Source: Sphingobacteriaceae bacterium
GTDB taxonomy: Bacteria; Bacteroidota; Bacteroidia; B-17B0; Aurantibacillaceae
Assembly: GCA_016709575.1 (NCBI GenBank)
Contig: JADJMM010000002.1
Coordinates: 434,001 to 498,000 of the forward strand
DNA length: 64,000 nt
Direction of reading: 5' to 3'
The position numbers and the translations under genes are program-made. Under the pieces are notes generated by a model, which worked only from the letters and a program-made list of their open reading frames with translations, ran no database searches and was not told where the DNA came from. Shown here in pieces: positions 48,242 to 57,594 of the stretch (the first letter of the stretch is position 1; every line of letters starts with the position of its first letter).

Positions 48242-48580
48242 ATGGAAATTACTCCCTGGCAAAATTTACAAATCAAATTAAAAGAACGTTTTGGAAACGA
48301 AATGGATTACGATGCCATTTTATTTACCATTGGCTTGCAGGAATTAGGAAAAGACTTTCAGAAGAAATTTAAGAAGGACGAGAAACTTGAAGTAATGCAC
48401 ATTGCTATTTGTACACTACTCGAGCCTTTTGGTTTTTATGAATACGTTGGCAGAGATGAAGATGGTTGGCCGCACTGGAACTCAAAAGAGACTTTACCGT
48501 TTTTAGATGCCAAACAACAAAACAAATTAATTATCGATTCGATAGTTGAATATTTTAAGAAGAATAATTTCCTCGATTAG
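48242..48580 (+). CDS. Small conserved-looking protein of unknown function
   Basis: 112 residues, acidic and soluble, with no signal or membrane segment. It has a central FYEYVGRDEDGWPHW segment rich in aromatics. It begins on the base after the engB stop, so it is translationally coupled to it. I recall similar small proteins beside engB in other Bacteroidota but know no function. The frame is intact. Confidence 0.75.
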   Translation: MEITPWQNLQIKLKERFGNEMDYDAILFTIGLQELGKDFQKKFKKDEKLEVMHIAICTLLEPFGFYEYVGRDEDGWPHWNSKETLPFLDAKQQNKLIIDSIVEYFKKNNFLD

Positions 48581-48605
48581 CCGAATTTCTCGAAGAGCAA
48601 GTCAT

Positions 48606-48708
48606 GGTGAGCTTGCCGAACCCTAAATACCTTACAAATTAATTTGTCCCTGAGCCTGACGAAGGCGGCTGGGGTTCGCTGTAAAAAACCATGGTTGGCA
48701 AGCTCACC
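48606..48708. repeat. 100-bp inverted repeat of the dispersed family
   Basis: GGTGAGCTTGCC (48606-48617) pairs with GGCAAGCTCACC (48697-48708), and the inner GAACCC (48618-48623) with GGGTTC (48672-48677). It sits between the convergent genes 48580 and 48717. A 22-base segment (48601-48622) recurs exactly, inverted, at 52296-52317. Confidence 0.82.
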
Positions 48709-48716
48709 AGACACGT

Positions 48717-49480
48717 CTAAAATAAATTAAGCTCAATTGCGTTTTTAGTGGTGATTTCTCCCACCTCAGCAATAGATAAGTTTTTTATCTCACCTACCTT
48801 TTGTGCTACTTGAATTAAATATCCGCTCTCGTTGCGTTTGCCTCTAAACGGATTTGGTGCTAAATAAGGAGAATCGGTTTCTAAAACTAAGTGTTGCATG
48901 TCTAATTGTTCAACCACTTTATCGAGACCGGAATTTTTAAAAGTCACCACTCCTCCTATTCCCAATTTAAAACCACCGAGTGCAATTACTTTATTCGCTT
49001 GTTCCAAATTTCCGCTAAAGCAATGGAAAATCCTGCAGGTAATTTTTTGTAAGACGAAAGTATTTCAAAAATTTCATCAAAAGCTTCTCTGCAATGAATA
49101 ACGATTGGATAATTATATTGCAAAGCCCAATCCATTTGTTTTTTAAACGCCATTTGTTGTTGAGGGAAAAAAGTTTTATCCCAATACAAATCAATTCCAA
49201 TTTCTCCAACCGCACAAAATTTTCGTTTACCCAACCATTCTTCAACTAACTTTAGTTCTTCTTCCACTTTTTCATTTACAGAACAAGGATGAAGTCCCAT
49301 CATCGCAAAACAATTTTCCGGATAATCTTTCTCCAATTGAAGCATGCCTTCAATACTGGTACTATCAATATTAGGCAAGTATAATTTTTTAATGCCTGAA
49401 GCAATGGCTTTTTTAATTACGGTGCTACGATCGGCATTAAACTCCTCGGCATATAAATGGGTATGGGTATCAATAAACAT
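48717..49480 (-). CDS. TatD-family metal-dependent hydrolase, one frameshift
   Basis: About 254 residues. The metal-binding start is FIDTHTHLYAEEF. VGEIGIDLYWDKTFFPQQQ carries the catalytic Glu, PIVIHCREAFDEIFEIL a His ligand, and ETDSPYLAPNPFRGKRN the end motif. Members are 3'-5' DNA exonucleases or related deoxyribonucleases. The frame from 49480 breaks in the A run at about 49026-49029. One extra base turns PAGFSIALAEIWN into PAGFFHCFSGNLEQANKV. Convergent with the engB operon and divergent from the GT9 gene. Confidence 0.9.
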
Positions 49481-49535
49481 TATTTAATTAAAGCTTTAAA
49501 TACTAACTTTGACAAAGTTACGTTTTTAATCTGTT

Positions 49536-50491
49536 TTGAAAATACTAATTATACGTTTTAGCTCAATTGGTGATGTAGTATTAACTACACCCGTAATCCG
49601 TTGCTGTAAACAGCAGGTGAAAAATGCTGAAATTCATTTTGTGACCAAAGCATCTTTTAAAAGTACTTTAGAACACAACCCTTATATTGATAAGCTGATT
49701 ACCTTTGAAAAAGATTTTAAAGAAGTTTTACCGCAACTAAAAAAGAGAATTACGATTTCGTTATTGACCTCCACAATAATTTACGCAGCACGCGTTTAAA
49801 ATTAGCACTCGGTAAAAAAAGTTCAACCTTTAAAAAGCTGAATATAAAAAAATGGTTAGCCGTTAATTTAAAAAGCAAAACAGCTTTACCGGATGTTCAC
49901 ATTGTACAGCGTTATTTAGAAGCAGCCGCTCCACTCGGAGTAAAGGATGATGGTAAAGGATTAGATTATTTTATTTCGGAAAATGATAAAGTAGATATCT
50001 CTTCAATCAACCCAATTTTAAAAAACGGATTTGTGGCTTTAGTTGTTGGTGGTTCATACTACACCAAAAAAATTCCTGTAAATAAATTAATTGAGATTTG
50101 TAATAACTCAAAACTTCCTGGTGTTTTAATGGGCGGAAAGGAAGATTCCGATATTGCAGAGGAAGTTATTTCAAAAACAAAAAATACTTTTAATGTGTGT
50201 GGAAAGTTTACTTTAAACCAGTCCGCATTCATCATTCAACATTCATCATTCATAATTACATCCGATACGGGATTAATGCATATCGCAGCAGCTTTTGATA
50301 AAAAAATATTTTCGCTTTGGGGAAACACCATTCCTGAATTCGGAATGTATCCTTATAAACCCGCTGATGGCAGCAAAATTTTAGAAGTAAAAGATTTAAA
50401 ATGCCGACCCTGCTCCAAACTCGGGTATAGCAAATGCCCTAAAGGACATTTTAAATGCATGAATGCGATTGATGTAAATGAAATTTATTGA
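49536..50491 (+). CDS. Glycosyltransferase family 9 (heptosyltransferase-like), one frameshift
   Basis: The start codon is TTG; KILIIRFSSIGDVVLTTPVI is the unmistakable GT9 start. The frame breaks in the A run 49739-49744. One extra A restores ENYDFVIDLHNNLRSTRLKL and continues through VDISSINPILKNGFVALVVG to the sugar-donor site (TSDTGLMHIAAAFDKKIFSL). About 319 residues. The enzyme adds a sugar, commonly heptose, to the LPS core at the inner face of the membrane. The DTGLMHIA motif is the donor-binding signature. Codons use the same A/T-rich pattern as the neighbours. Confidence 0.9.
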
Positions 50492-50515
50492 TTTATATTT
50501 CGTATATTAGCTAGA

Positions 50516-51141
50516 ATGAAACTGGCTAAACATCTAATACTTTTATTTTACATTGGGCTTATTGCTTGTCAAAAACCAGGACCGGGAATGAAAGGTCCAA
50601 ATTGTGGTGAACCGCAAAATTATTATAATCCTTCAACTGAGCTTGTTTCCGCTTCCTTTCATGAAGGTACTTTTTGGATTTATGTAGATTCAGTGAGCCT
50701 TACTTATGATAGTGCATTAGTAACTCAATTTAGCGACGCCCTTTCTAAAACCCATCCTGAAGGATGTGATAATTTCCAACAAATTCATTACAGAATTATG
50801 CATTGGCCTTCAGGTCCAGAAGAAGATTTTTATGTTTTCTTCTCTGGGATCAAAAAGAACCCACTTGTTACGATTGTGGTGTAAAAGTTTATATTCCTTT
50901 TGGTACGAATGAAGATGAACCTTCAAAGTATTCAAGAACTTATTATGATTCCTTGTTTATTTATGATAGATACTACAAAAAAGTAGAAAAGAGTACCGTG
51001 AATGACGATCCTACCGAAAGTCATAATAAGGTCGTGTACTATATGAATTCGGAAATTGGTTTTTTAAGAAAAGACGTCTTCTATTCAAATAATAGTTTGC
51101 TTTCAAAAAAACTATTAGTTAGAAAAAATATGGTGAAATAA
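50516..51141 (+). CDS. Lipoprotein of unknown function, one frame break
   Basis: The lipoprotein signal is MKLAKHLILLFYIGLIAC. The mature part is aromatic-rich with no recognised family. The frame from 50516 ends at 50884 and a second frame carries on as KEPTCYDCGVKVYIPFGTNE to 51141. Joining at about 50845-50855 (EEDFYVFF to WDQKEPT) gives about 208 residues, with Cys residues in the middle. It follows the GT9 gene by 24 bases and is convergent with the thioesterase gene, 7 bases away. Confidence 0.6.
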
Positions 51142-51148
51142 TTATTCC

Positions 51149-51658
51149 TTAAGCAAACAAGGCTTTTAATTCAGTCGCATCGTGCGCTTTCATTCTTCCA
51201 CCTAACACTAAAGATAATTGTCGGCGGCGTAAAGCACCATCAAAACGTTTTTTCTCTTCTTCAGTCTCAGGTATTAATTCAGGTACCGGTAATGGCGAGC
51301 CTTCTGAGTCGATAGCCACAAAAGTAAAAATAGCTTCGTTACATTTTTTATGTTCACCTGTAACTCTGTCCTCAACTGTAACCACAACAAATACTTCCAT
51401 ACTACTGTTAAAAGCACGACTTACTTTCGCTTCCAACGTAACAATACTTCCGGCTTTTATTTGGTGGTCGAATGATATATTATTTACTGCTGCCGTTACA
51501 ACCACGCGCTTGCAATGACGATGAGCTGAAATTGCAGTGGTAGTATCCATCCATTGCATTAAACGTCCTCCAAACAAGCCGCCAACATGATTTGTATCAT
51601 TTGGTAAAACGTGCTCAGTTGTAATTGTTAAGGATTCTCTTGCGAATTTTGGCTTCAT
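51149..51658 (-). CDS. Acyl-CoA thioesterase, hotdog fold
   Basis: A 169-residue single-hotdog hydrolase. LPNDTNHVGGLFGGRLMQWM (the N..G.FGG..M catalytic helix) and SFDHQIKAGSIVTLEAKVSR match the YciA/BACH type. The enzyme cleaves acyl-CoA to free acid and CoA. The C-terminal 25 residues (RRRQLSLVLGGRMKAHDA) are a basic tail. It is divergent from hemJ. The frame is intact. Confidence 0.92.
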   Translation of the reverse strand: MKPKFARESLTITTEHVLPNDTNHVGGLFGGRLMQWMDTTTAISAHRHCKRVVVTAAVNNISFDHQIKAGSIVTLEAKVSRAFNSSMEVFVVVTVEDRVTGEHKKCNEAIFTFVAIDSEGSPLPVPELIPETEEEKKRFDGALRRRQLSLVLGGRMKAHDATELKALFA

Positions 51659-51712
51659 AACATTGATGTTTTTTGATACGCTAAATTACTACCTTTGTTT
51701 CAATATTTAACT

Positions 51713-52294
51713 ATGGATTTCCTTTATATTAAATCTTTACACATTGTTTTTGTGGTTTGCTGGTTTGCGGCGCTATTTTATATGGTGCGCCTATTTATTT
51801 ATACCGCCGAAGCACAAAAAAAGGAGGAGCCTGAAAAAACAATCCTCACCACCCAATTATTAATCATGCAAAAAAAATTGTGGTACATAATTGGCTGGCC
51901 CAGTATGAGTGGTACTTTTATTTTCGGCTGGTGGATGATTTGGGAAAACACTATGTATTTAGCTCTTCCTTGGATGTGGTTAAAGTTAATATTAGTGGGT
52001 GCATTATTTTTATACCACTTACAATGCCAAATGATTTATAAAAAACAATTAGCCGGTACTTTTGTATGGGGCTCTTTTAAATTACGTTTGTTTAACGAAG
52101 TAGCTACTGTGTTTTTAGTGGGAATTGTTTTTTTAGTGACGGTAAAATCAACCGGTAGTTTAGTTTGGAGTTTATTAGGCTTGATTATTTTTGCTGCTTT
52201 AATGATGGCTTTCGTTACCATTTATAAGAACATGCGCGAAAAGAATAAAGCAATAGAAGAGGCAAAAGAGACGGAAGAGAAAAAAGGAATTTAA
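51713..52294 (+). CDS. hemJ: HemJ-like (CopD family) protoporphyrinogen oxidase
   Basis: About 193 residues from the Met at 51713, preferred over 51695 because the -7 box TACCTTTG (51690-51697) would put transcription between them and the family starts MDFLYIKSLHIVFVV. Four or five membrane helices. The conserved heme-ligand-like His is in LHIVFVVCWFAALFY, with LKLILVGALFLYHLQCQ further on. HemJ oxidises protoporphyrinogen IX in heme synthesis. The C-terminal Lys/Glu-rich tail is an extension. The frame is intact. Confidence 0.82.
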   Translation: MDFLYIKSLHIVFVVCWFAALFYMVRLFIYTAEAQKKEEPEKTILTTQLLIMQKKLWYIIGWPSMSGTFIFGWWMIWENTMYLALPWMWLKLILVGALFLYHLQCQMIYKKQLAGTFVWGSFKLRLFNEVATVFLVGIVFLVTVKSTGSLVWSLLGLIIFAALMMAFVTIYKNMREKNKAIEEAKETEEKKGI

Positions 52295-52295
52295 T

Positions 52296-52317
52296 GGTTC
52301 GGCAAGCTCACCATGAC
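52296..52317. repeat. Dispersed repeat copy after hemJ
   Basis: GGTTCGGCAAGCTCACCA with its flanks is the exact reverse complement of 48601-48622, and it lies directly after the hemJ stop. Confidence 0.8.
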
Positions 52318-52356
52318 ACATTCTTCCAAACTAAAATTTCGATTTCAACGTTAGAG

Positions 52357-53411
52357 TTATTCCTGTGTCATTACCCAAGCGTTCGGGTATTTTGATTTGA
52401 TAGATTGTAATAACGCAACAGCACTTTCTTTATCATTAAAAGCACCACAACTTACTACATGTAATCCTTTAGCATTAACACCGCTAATGCCTGCACGAAG
52501 ATTTTCGGATGAAAGTGTGCGGATGAATTTTTTTGCATTGCCTTTCAAACTAAAACAACCCATTACCACCTGGTATTTTCCATTCATGATAATTTCGTGG
52601 GAGTAACGTTTTGTTATAGTATGTGATTCGGTTTTAACAGCACTAATGTTTACAGCTACTGTTTTATTCTCAAATAAATTTATAGTGGCGTAACCATTCG
52701 CGTCCACCACATAAGGTGTCGCGCTCTTCACTTCCAATTCTGCAACTGATGAATTATAATTAAGCGGTGAATAAGACATTTCATTTACGCCGCCAAAAAA
52801 TTTAGAGTAAGAAATAGTGTTTGGCTTCACAAAATTAACAGCAAATAAAATAGCCATTCCTAAAACAGGAATTCCTACTGCCAATGTGGCAATTCGACGG
52901 TAATTGCGTTTTTTTATTGTAGGTGTAATTTCTACTTTCTCAAAACGGTCTTTGGTTTCAATTACTTTTTGTACTTCTTCCTTCTCTAATTCTTTTAAAG
53001 TAATACTGCTTAATCCAAAACTGTCAATTAAAAAATTGATATCCGTTTTTGGTTCGAAGCAAATATTTTTTTCAAAGTCTAAATAAAACAAACCTAGATT
53101 TTCAAATTCCAAACGGTGTTTGGTGTCTAATAACACTTTGCAATGTGCTGCAAATTCTTCAATATGTTTATTGGCTTGATTAAAATCGCAGTTAATTTTT
53201 CTTTTAACCAGCTAGCTAAAATGCCATCGTTTTGTTTTAGCTGAACGTTGAATAATATTTTTTTTGAAGGCGGATTAAGCACTTCTTTATTTACTGAGTA
53301 ATGTGATAATTGATTGCGCGATACAAAGCCACCAAAACCGGGTACCACCACATAATCGTGGTTATACAACAGCTCGGAAATTCCGTTAATTATGGCTTTT
53401 TGAACAATCAT
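52357..53411 (-). CDS. HU-CCDC81 and SPOR domain protein, one frameshift
   Basis: Domains in order: an N-terminal HU-like DNA-binding fold of the CCDC81 type (GISELLYNHDYVVVPGFGGF), then, after a break, a second such fold (HRLEFENLGLFYLDFEKNI). One membrane helix follows (IATLAVGIPVLGMAILFAV), then a periplasmic C-terminal SPOR domain (NGKYQVVMGCFSLKGNAKKF; GLHVVSCGAFNDKESAVALL). SPOR binds denuded peptidoglycan at the septum. The frame from 53411 breaks in the A run at about 53197-53201; one extra A gives INCDFNQANKHIEEFAAHCK. About 350 residues. Likely links cell division to the envelope in Bacteroidota. Confidence 0.85.
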
Positions 53412-53553
53412 TTTAATGGGACTCCAAATTTAACATTTAAAACCAAATTTACCCTTTAGAGAACTAAGATTCAATTAAATTTTTTATCAGTTACAAGGTT
53501 AATTTTTCCGTATAAATACAAAAACAATGTTATTTTTGCAGCTCATGTTTTGT

Positions 53554-54402
53554 ATGCGGGTTTATGCCCAAATAGCGGTAGTTTTTACTTTGTTGAGTTT
53601 GAACGGGTTGGCACAAGTCAAGGAAAATCTTGACGCAAAAGCCATTGCTACCAAGATGATAAAAGCCATTAAAGAGGTAGATCGTTTAAAATACAACCTT
53701 AAGATTACTGAGCGCGGACGAAAAGGTTATAACTATTACGAATCTTCAGTTAAATTAAACCGCAAACCACGGATGCTTTACGTTTACATTAAGGGCATTG
53801 AAGTACTTTGGACTATAGGGACTAACAATGGTAAAGCCTTAGTAAAACCAAATTCATTTCCTTACATCAATTTAAATCTCGACCCCATGGGTTCGTTAAT
53901 GCGCCAGGACCAACATCACACTATTAATGAAATGGGCTTTGATTATTTTGGTGGTATAATTGAAAATTCAGCTGCAAAGCTTGGCGACAAAGTAGACCAA
54001 TATTTTTATTTAGATGGTGAAGAGAAATGGAATAACCGTCCTTGTTACAAATTAGTAATTAACAATAAAGATTTTGCTTACACAAATTACACGGTTGGTG
54101 TTAACGAAAGTATTACGTCTATTGCCCGCAAATTATTTGTTAGTGAATACATGATTGTTGAATTGAATCCGAAGTTTAAAGATTACTTCGACATCCTTAA
54201 AGTAGGACAAGTTATTAAGGTTCCCAATTGGTATGCGAAAAATGTAATCATGTACATCGATCAATTTTATTTTTTACCGATTGGTGTGAAAGTTTACGAT
54301 GATAAAAGTTTATTTGAAGAATATAATTACTTCTTCTTACAGGTAAATCCTAGTTTTGAAAAAGACGAATTTACAAGAGACTTTAAAGGTTATCACTTTT
54401 AG
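53554..54402 (+). CDS. DUF1571 protein with an internal LysM domain
   Basis: About 282 residues. The -7 box TATTTTTG (53531-53538) lies after the upstream in-frame Met (53527), so I start at 53554 (MRVYAQIAVVFTLLSLNGLA), which is a good signal peptide. DUF1571 (DRLKYNLKITERGRKGYNYY, YIKGIEVLWTIG) covers about residues 25-165. A LysM peptidoglycan-binding unit (TVGVNESITSIARKLFVSEY, IKVPNWY) is embedded before the final strand-rich part. Periplasmic. The stop overlaps the convergent O-antigen ligase by 20 bases. The frame is intact. Confidence 0.82.
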   Translation: MRVYAQIAVVFTLLSLNGLAQVKENLDAKAIATKMIKAIKEVDRLKYNLKITERGRKGYNYYESSVKLNRKPRMLYVYIKGIEVLWTIGTNNGKALVKPNSFPYINLNLDPMGSLMRQDQHHTINEMGFDYFGGIIENSAAKLGDKVDQYFYLDGEEKWNNRPCYKLVINNKDFAYTNYTVGVNESITSIARKLFVSEYMIVELNPKFKDYFDILKVGQVIKVPNWYAKNVIMYIDQFYFLPIGVKVYDDKSLFEEYNYFFLQVNPSFEKDEFTRDFKGYHF

Positions 54403-55951
54403 AAAATTCCTTCTTCTCGTATGCCAACCACAAAAGCAATGAATTAAAGTAAGCAAAAAAGCTTGCGCCCGTTAGTGATTCGAGTGTGTCTTCGGTAATA
54501 AATGAAATTATTGCAATAAAAATGAAGGCAAAGTAGAGTTCATCTAATTTTCTCCGCAAAACAAAAATTGGGTATATAATACTAAAAATAAAAACTATTA
54601 ATCCAACAATTCCGAATGAAACTGTTATTGCTAAAAATTGATTATGAGAACGCAATCGCCATTCATGAGTTAAATTTGTTTGTGTTCTATAATAGGCCTT
54701 ATTAAAAGCCGTTTGTGCGTCACCAGTTCCAACACCAAGCCACACATTTCGTTTAATAATATAAATAGCGGCCTTCCAAAATTCGAATCGCATAAGCATG
54801 GTGTTACCCGATGGATTCGCTCCGCTTTTATAATCCTGGTACTCTGACATAAATCCTTTTACACGGATACGTAATGGTGAAGCATCAGCATAATTATAAT
54901 TCGTAATTCCTTTTTCAATGCTCTCGATGTCAGACTTACTTAATTGTGATAAACCAAAAGAATCTTTAGTTAAACCTTTACTTGTCATATACCGCAATAA
55001 AGTCCAGATAAGCGGATTTTCTCTTTCGTCTGATTGTAAAATATTTTTTTTACTTAATTCGGGCCATACTTTATAAATTTCGTCGTATTGAATATTATAG
55101 GCTAAATAAAAACCATTCTCTGTTTGTTTGTTTAATCCTACAGGGTAATAGTTTCGGCCAGATAATGATTTTTCTTTAGGCTGATTGTTTATTGATGTAT
55201 CAATAAAACTATTTTTTTTCCATTCCGAATTTAAAAAACAGTATCCCGCAAAAACCAAAGCCATTAAGGTTGAAAACCCAATTAGCTTCACTTTTACATT
55301 TTGTTTTACAATGAGGTAAAACACAAATGCTATGCTTATTAAACTAAACAATACTATACCAGTAACCAGTCCGAAGTTTAACATAAACCATAATAAATAA
55401 ACTATAATCATTACAAAAACAATCCGGTAGATTGTTTTTTTTCTCTCCCGAATAAAATAAACTAATGTACAAATACCCATGTTTATAAAAAGCCCAAAGC
55501 GAATGTGAGACATAAACCTGGATACTTTTCTTAAGTCAATGAGGGTATGGCTATAATAGTAATAGATGCACCAAAAGCTATTAATCAAAATTCCAATGAT
55601 AAACAGATTTAGTAATAAATTAAGCTCCTTTTTGTCGATAACTTTTGTGCTAAAAAAAACAAGCGGAAATAATACTAAAGGTAATTTAACACGAATGTCA
55701 TTTAAACCAGCTTCAAGATTTGTTGTAGTAAGAAGTCCAAGCAAATGGATAAAAAAAACACTGGTTAATACCCAAAAAATTTTGTTACTCTTTAAAGCTC
55801 TTAATTTTTCTTTGAAGTTACCCTCTAATAACCAATTACCAACTAAAATAGCTTGCGGTATACTGGTAGGAGCCATGCCGAAGAGCATAGCACCGCCTAA
55901 TATGCAAATTCCAAACAAAAAAATGTACCTATGTACGACTGGGGAAAACAC
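54383..55951 (-). CDS. O-antigen ligase family (Wzy/WaaL-type) membrane protein
   Basis: 522 residues, about ten to twelve membrane helices. The large periplasmic loop carries the family's conserved region KRNVWLGVGTGDAQTAFNKA and ending THEWRLRSHNQFLAITVSFG (the HNxxL motif). The N-terminus is hydrophobic (YIFLFGICILGGAMLFGMAP). Such enzymes join O-polysaccharide to lipid A core or polymerise glycans in the periplasm; which one cannot be read from sequence. The GT9 gene at 49536 is a possible partner in surface glycan synthesis. Convergent overlap with the DUF1571 gene. The frame is intact. Confidence 0.88.
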   Translation of the reverse strand: MFSPVVHRYIFLFGICILGGAMLFGMAPTSIPQAILVGNWLLEGNFKEKLRALKSNKIFWVLTSVFFIHLLGLLTTTNLEAGLNDIRVKLPLVLFPLVFFSTKVIDKKELNLLLNLFIIGILINSFWCIYYYYSHTLIDLRKVSRFMSHIRFGLFINMGICTLVYFIRERKKTIYRIVFVMIIVYLLWFMLNFGLVTGIVLFSLISIAFVFYLIVKQNVKVKLIGFSTLMALVFAGYCFLNSEWKKNSFIDTSINNQPKEKSLSGRNYYPVGLNKQTENGFYLAYNIQYDEIYKVWPELSKKNILQSDERENPLIWTLLRYMTSKGLTKDSFGLSQLSKSDIESIEKGITNYNYADASPLRIRVKGFMSEYQDYKSGANPSGNTMLMRFEFWKAAIYIIKRNVWLGVGTGDAQTAFNKAYYRTQTNLTHEWRLRSHNQFLAITVSFGIVGLIVFIFSIIYPIFVLRRKLDELYFAFIFIAIISFITEDTLESLTGASFFAYFNSLLLWLAYEKKEFSKSDNL

Positions 55952-56258
55952 TATTCTTTATAACGTAAAGTAGCCTATAATATTATGCAATTAATAGAAA
56001 TAAATAAGGCGATTTACGACTGATAAAAGAAGCTGTTAACAAACCCGTGTTTTATTTATATGCCAAAAAAGCGAACCTTTTTTAAAACCACCACGTACAA
56101 GTAAGTAAGCAAACCCAATAATCACCCGGAACCCCTGCTGAACCTGTAGTTTGGAGGGGCTGGTAAAAAAAGCAAAGAAAAATACATCAATTCATTTTTC
56201 AACCTTAAAAACATTAAAATAAACATGGAAACATTAACTTATTTAAAACTCATTTGTT
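55952..56258. other. Intergenic region before the secreted protein gene
   Basis: 307 bases, divergent promoter space for the O-antigen ligase and the 56259 gene. A CCCCT / AGGGG stem (about 56135-56157) is visible. No coding frame or tRNA is seen. Confidence 0.4.
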
Positions 56259-56954
56259 ATGAAAACAAAAATTTACCTTTTAACATTGTTGGCTCTTTCC
56301 ATTCAGGTAATGGTAAAAGGCCAAACACAAGAGAACCGAGTATCGGATGATAATTTTGGAATGGGATTAAGTTTCTCGAATGAAGCACCTGCCAAAAAAC
56401 CACTCATGGATGGCAAAGAAATTCTACAAGATAATGTTGTAGTAAGAACTGTAGCCAGCACCAAAACATCAGGACAAAATTTAAAACAACAAGCCGAAGA
56501 GTTAAGTCTTAAGTCAAAATACTTAAGAGAAGCGGCAGTAAACAACACAGGCTTAACTAAAGCCGAATTACTGGAAGAAGCGAGTACGCTTTACAAACAA
56601 GCCGAAATGATGTTTATTACCGCCCTAGAATTATCAGGGGTAAAAAACAAAGAAGCTTATACCTTAAACAAAACCAACCTTAATCAGTTACTCGAAAAAG
56701 CAAACGTTAGCGCCATAACTGCTAAACAAGCTCAAAGTTTAATTAGCGATGCAGAAATGAATATGCGCTTTGCCTACGAAATGCGTGAAGAAGCCAACGC
56801 CATGCCAACCTCAGCCGGTAAATTAGGAAGCTTGAGTAATGCTGATGAAAAAGAAACTCTTGCATTAGGAGAACAAAATCAAGCTATTACCCTATTAAAA
56901 GGTTACGCTTTACGCAATGCAGGTGTTGATGTAAGTGGTTTCGCTGTTAAATAA
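56259..56954 (+). CDS. Secreted helical protein of unknown function
   Basis: 231 residues, signal peptide MKTKIYLLTLLALSIQVMVK. The mature part is Ala/Glu-rich and helical (KAELLEEASTLYKQAEMMFI; SLISDAEMNMRFAYEMREEA), probably a coiled bundle, with no recognised family. A strong terminator follows 21 bases after the stop. A single gene with its own leader. The frame is intact. Confidence 0.75.
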   Translation: MKTKIYLLTLLALSIQVMVKGQTQENRVSDDNFGMGLSFSNEAPAKKPLMDGKEILQDNVVVRTVASTKTSGQNLKQQAEELSLKSKYLREAAVNNTGLTKAELLEEASTLYKQAEMMFITALELSGVKNKEAYTLNKTNLNQLLEKANVSAITAKQAQSLISDAEMNMRFAYEMREEANAMPTSAGKLGSLSNADEKETLALGEQNQAITLLKGYALRNAGVDVSGFAVK

Positions 56955-56975
56955 AAAATACTAATCATCCCATAA

Positions 56976-57009
56976 AAAAGTCCTTGGAGAAAATTCTTCA
57001 AGGACTTTT
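56976..57009. terminator. Bidirectional terminator
   Basis: A 15-bp stem, AAAAGTCCTTGGAGA pairing with TTCTTCAAGGACTTTT (one G-U), around AAAT. It lies between the 56259 gene and the convergent gene ending at 57036. Confidence 0.9.
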
Positions 57010-57035
57010 CGTGCTTATACTTTTTGGTGCTAATT

Positions 57036-57594
57036 TTATTTCAGTGTATAACCAACACTAAAGCCCGGCCCCGGGGGGGAGGGGGAAAAAAAAAGAGGGG
57101 GGGGGGTAAAAAATTTTTGTGGGGGGTGATGATTTATTTTTTCCTCGTTGGTCCGCCCCTTTTTATTTTTCCCGGGGGGGGGGGGGGGGAGGTTTTTAAA
57201 AAAAATCCCCCCTTTTTGGTTTTTGAAAATTTAAAAAAAATTGGGGAAAAAAAGAAAAATAAGTCTTTAGGGGAAAAAAATTTGGTTCCCGGTCTCTGCC
57301 TCCTAAATCAATTTTGTCGGGGGGGGGGTTTTAAAAGAGAAACCCCACCCCAATCCCGGGGGGGGGTTTTTTGCCCCAAAAAAAAATTTGGAGGGGGGGG
57401 GCTAACCCAAAAATAAAAACTTTTTATCCCCAGACCCCCCCGCATTGCTCTCTTTTTTTTCGGGGGGGGGAGATGGGGCGGGGGGGGGGGGGGGGTAGTA
57501 CTTTCCCCCGGCCCCCCCCCAAAAGGAAATGGGTTTTGCCGTTTTTGCGAGGGGGGGGGGGGCCAGGGTAAACAAAAAAATAATACAAATGTCA
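57036..57594 (-). pseudogene. Outer-membrane-barrel-like gene, interior unreadable
   Basis: The minus-strand end reads GFSVGYTLK then TAA (57038-57036), a typical last strand of an outer-membrane beta-barrel. The start side, just after recQ and overlapping its stop (TTG at 57594), gives a hydrophobic signal-like stretch (TFVLFF, LFTLA). Between about 57069 and 57565 the bases are expanded homopolymers (G runs of 7-16) with no continuous frame, which I attribute to failed base calling. A protein of about 180 residues is likely hidden here. The best reading is an outer-membrane protein downstream of recQ. The sequence itself is not usable. Confidence 0.4.
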
